Shown here: positions 5,830-6,584 of the stretch, piece after piece
Numbering within the stretch: position 1 is the first letter of the stretch
Layout of the letters: each line of letters opens with the position of its first letter
From: Clostridia bacterium
Lineage (GTDB): Bacteria; Bacillota_A; Clostridia; Oscillospirales; CAG-272
NCBI GenBank assembly: GCA_017467225.1
Contig: JAFTSR010000159.1
Coordinates: 1 to 6,584, forward strand
DNA length: 6,584 nucleotides
Reading direction: 5' to 3'
Notes under the pieces: generated by a model
Seen by the model: the letters and a program-made list of their open reading frames with translations, nothing else
Told to the model about the DNA's origin: nothing
The model's database searches: none
Position numbers and translations under genes: made by a program

Positions 5830-6584
5830 TTACTTCATCTTATCAAACAGCTTGCTGTTGCGCATCGCACTAACGCCTTTGGCGAACGGGTAACACACCC
5901 ACACGCTCTTCGTTTTGAGCAGTGCGTTCATGATCTTTTGCGCCCGGGACCGTGCATTTGCCAACGACAGCGCCTCCGCCGTCAGCGGATCGGTCAGCGT
6001 GCGCTGGATATCCTGCCGGATCTCGCGCCCTTGCAGTCCCGAAAACGGCGAGCAGTTATTGGAAAAATGACTGAATATATGCTTGATATGCGTATTCGCC
6101 GCGCTGGCGGCACTCTCACCGGCATATACACCGGCATCCTTCAGCAGATTTTGCATGGCCGTGTAACGGTCGGTGATCAGCGCATAGAAGTTTTTGAGAT
6201 ACGGCTGATTCGTCAGCGTTTCACGCGGCGATTTGATATAGTGGTACAGCGCCCGGTCCAGCACCGCCAACGACTGCACGTGGTGGAACAGCTCGATATA
6301 GAAGAAATAATCCTCGCTGTGCATCCGCTTAGAAAACTTCACCGTTTTCTCAGCAGCCAACGCTCGCTTCACCGCTTTGTTCCAGGCGAACGAAAACACC
6401 TTTTTCTCATCAAGCAACGGCACCGCCGCCACGATTTCCCGGTTCCCGGTCAACACCTGTTTGTCCGGCACGACTGTCACACGGTGGTCAAGCTCTGTTT
6501 CGGTTACGTAAAAATCCTGGTGATAGCCAAACAGCAGCACGTCGGCATGGGTTTCCTCGGCACTTTTCCGCAGTGTGTCAATAG
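5830..6584 (-). CDS. Family 2 glycosyltransferase, C-terminal part; 5' end outside window
   Basis: The frame is open to the window edge: 14 full codons precede the GTG at 6540 (reading IDTLRKSAEETHAD), so that GTG is internal and not the start. The stretch TLRKSAEETHADVLLFGYHQDF spans the usual point after the DxD region where GT2 enzymes read something like 'tLe.ly..a...aDlv.fg'. Downstream, counting from 6540, FAWNKAVKR (51-59), SEDYFFYIELF (75-85) with the acidic ED pair, and LYHYIKS (98-104) form the conserved C-terminal half of capsular and exopolysaccharide GT2 enzymes (EpsJ-like). The N-terminal nucleotide-binding half and the DxD are missing from view. After about residue 110 the chain becomes a variable helical tail with a basic C-terminus (LFDKMK). 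It probably adds an early sugar to the repeat unit; donor unknown. It is followed after 24 bases by the GT4 gene. Confidence 0.85.
   Translation of the reverse strand, partial: IDTLRKSAEETHADVLLFGYHQDFYVTETELDHRVTVVPDKQVLTGNREIVAAVPLLDEKKVFSFAWNKAVKRALAAEKTVKFSKRMHSEDYFFYIELFHHVQSLAVLDRALYHYIKSPRETLTNQPYLKNFYALITDRYTAMQNLLKDAGVYAGESAASAANTHIKHIFSHFSNNCSPFSGLQGREIRQDIQRTLTDPLTAEALSLANARSRAQKIMNALLKTKSVWVCYPFAKGVSAMRNSKLFDKMK

Noticed and set aside
6538..6540. GTG as the start of a 236-residue protein
   Set aside because: The frame remains open upstream to the window end and the upstream codons fit the GT2 family, so the gene is truncated by the window and not short.

Overview
The window is part of a surface-polysaccharide (capsule, exopolysaccharide or O-antigen-like) gene cluster. 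Five genes lie head to tail on the minus strand, so transcription runs from position 6584 towards 1. They are tightly packed: gaps of 24, 32 and 20 bases and one 11-base overlap. I see no promoter, terminator, RNA gene, insertion sequence or CRISPR, and no gene-free stretch longer than 32 bases. The block looks like the middle of one operon whose ends are outside the window. Ribosome binding sites are strong purine-rich ones (GGAG or GAGG types), one gene appears to start with TTG, and GC is near 50% with an AT-rich island. This suggests a Bacillota/Clostridia-type bacterium, possibly from the gut. That is an inference from style, not from a marker gene.

In order of transcription: (1) 6584-5830, the C-terminal part of a family 2 glycosyltransferase whose N-terminal catalytic half is outside the window. 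(2) 5805-4732, a complete GT-B family 4 glycosyltransferase. (3) 4699-2177, an unusual 840-residue fusion of a polytopic Wzy/O-antigen-ligase-like membrane protein with a C-terminal GT52-type (sialyltransferase-like) domain. (4) 2187-787, a Wzx-type flippase. (5) 766-1, a CMP-sialic acid synthetase (NeuA-like) domain that runs on into the start of a PseG/SpsG-like domain and is cut by the window edge.

Together these fit a Wzx/Wzy-dependent pathway. The GT2 and GT4 enzymes would build a lipid-linked repeat unit in the cytoplasm. The NeuA-like protein would activate a nonulosonic acid (sialic acid or a relative such as legionaminic or pseudaminic acid) with CTP. The GT52 domain would transfer it from the CMP donor, Wzx would flip the unit, and the Wzy-like domain would polymerise it outside. 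The two most interesting points are the two fusions: polymerase with candidate sialyltransferase, and cytidylyltransferase with sugar-nucleotide-hydrolase-like domain. Both concern the same sugar step. The sugar identity cannot be decided here because the synthase and the enzymes that make its precursors are not in the window.
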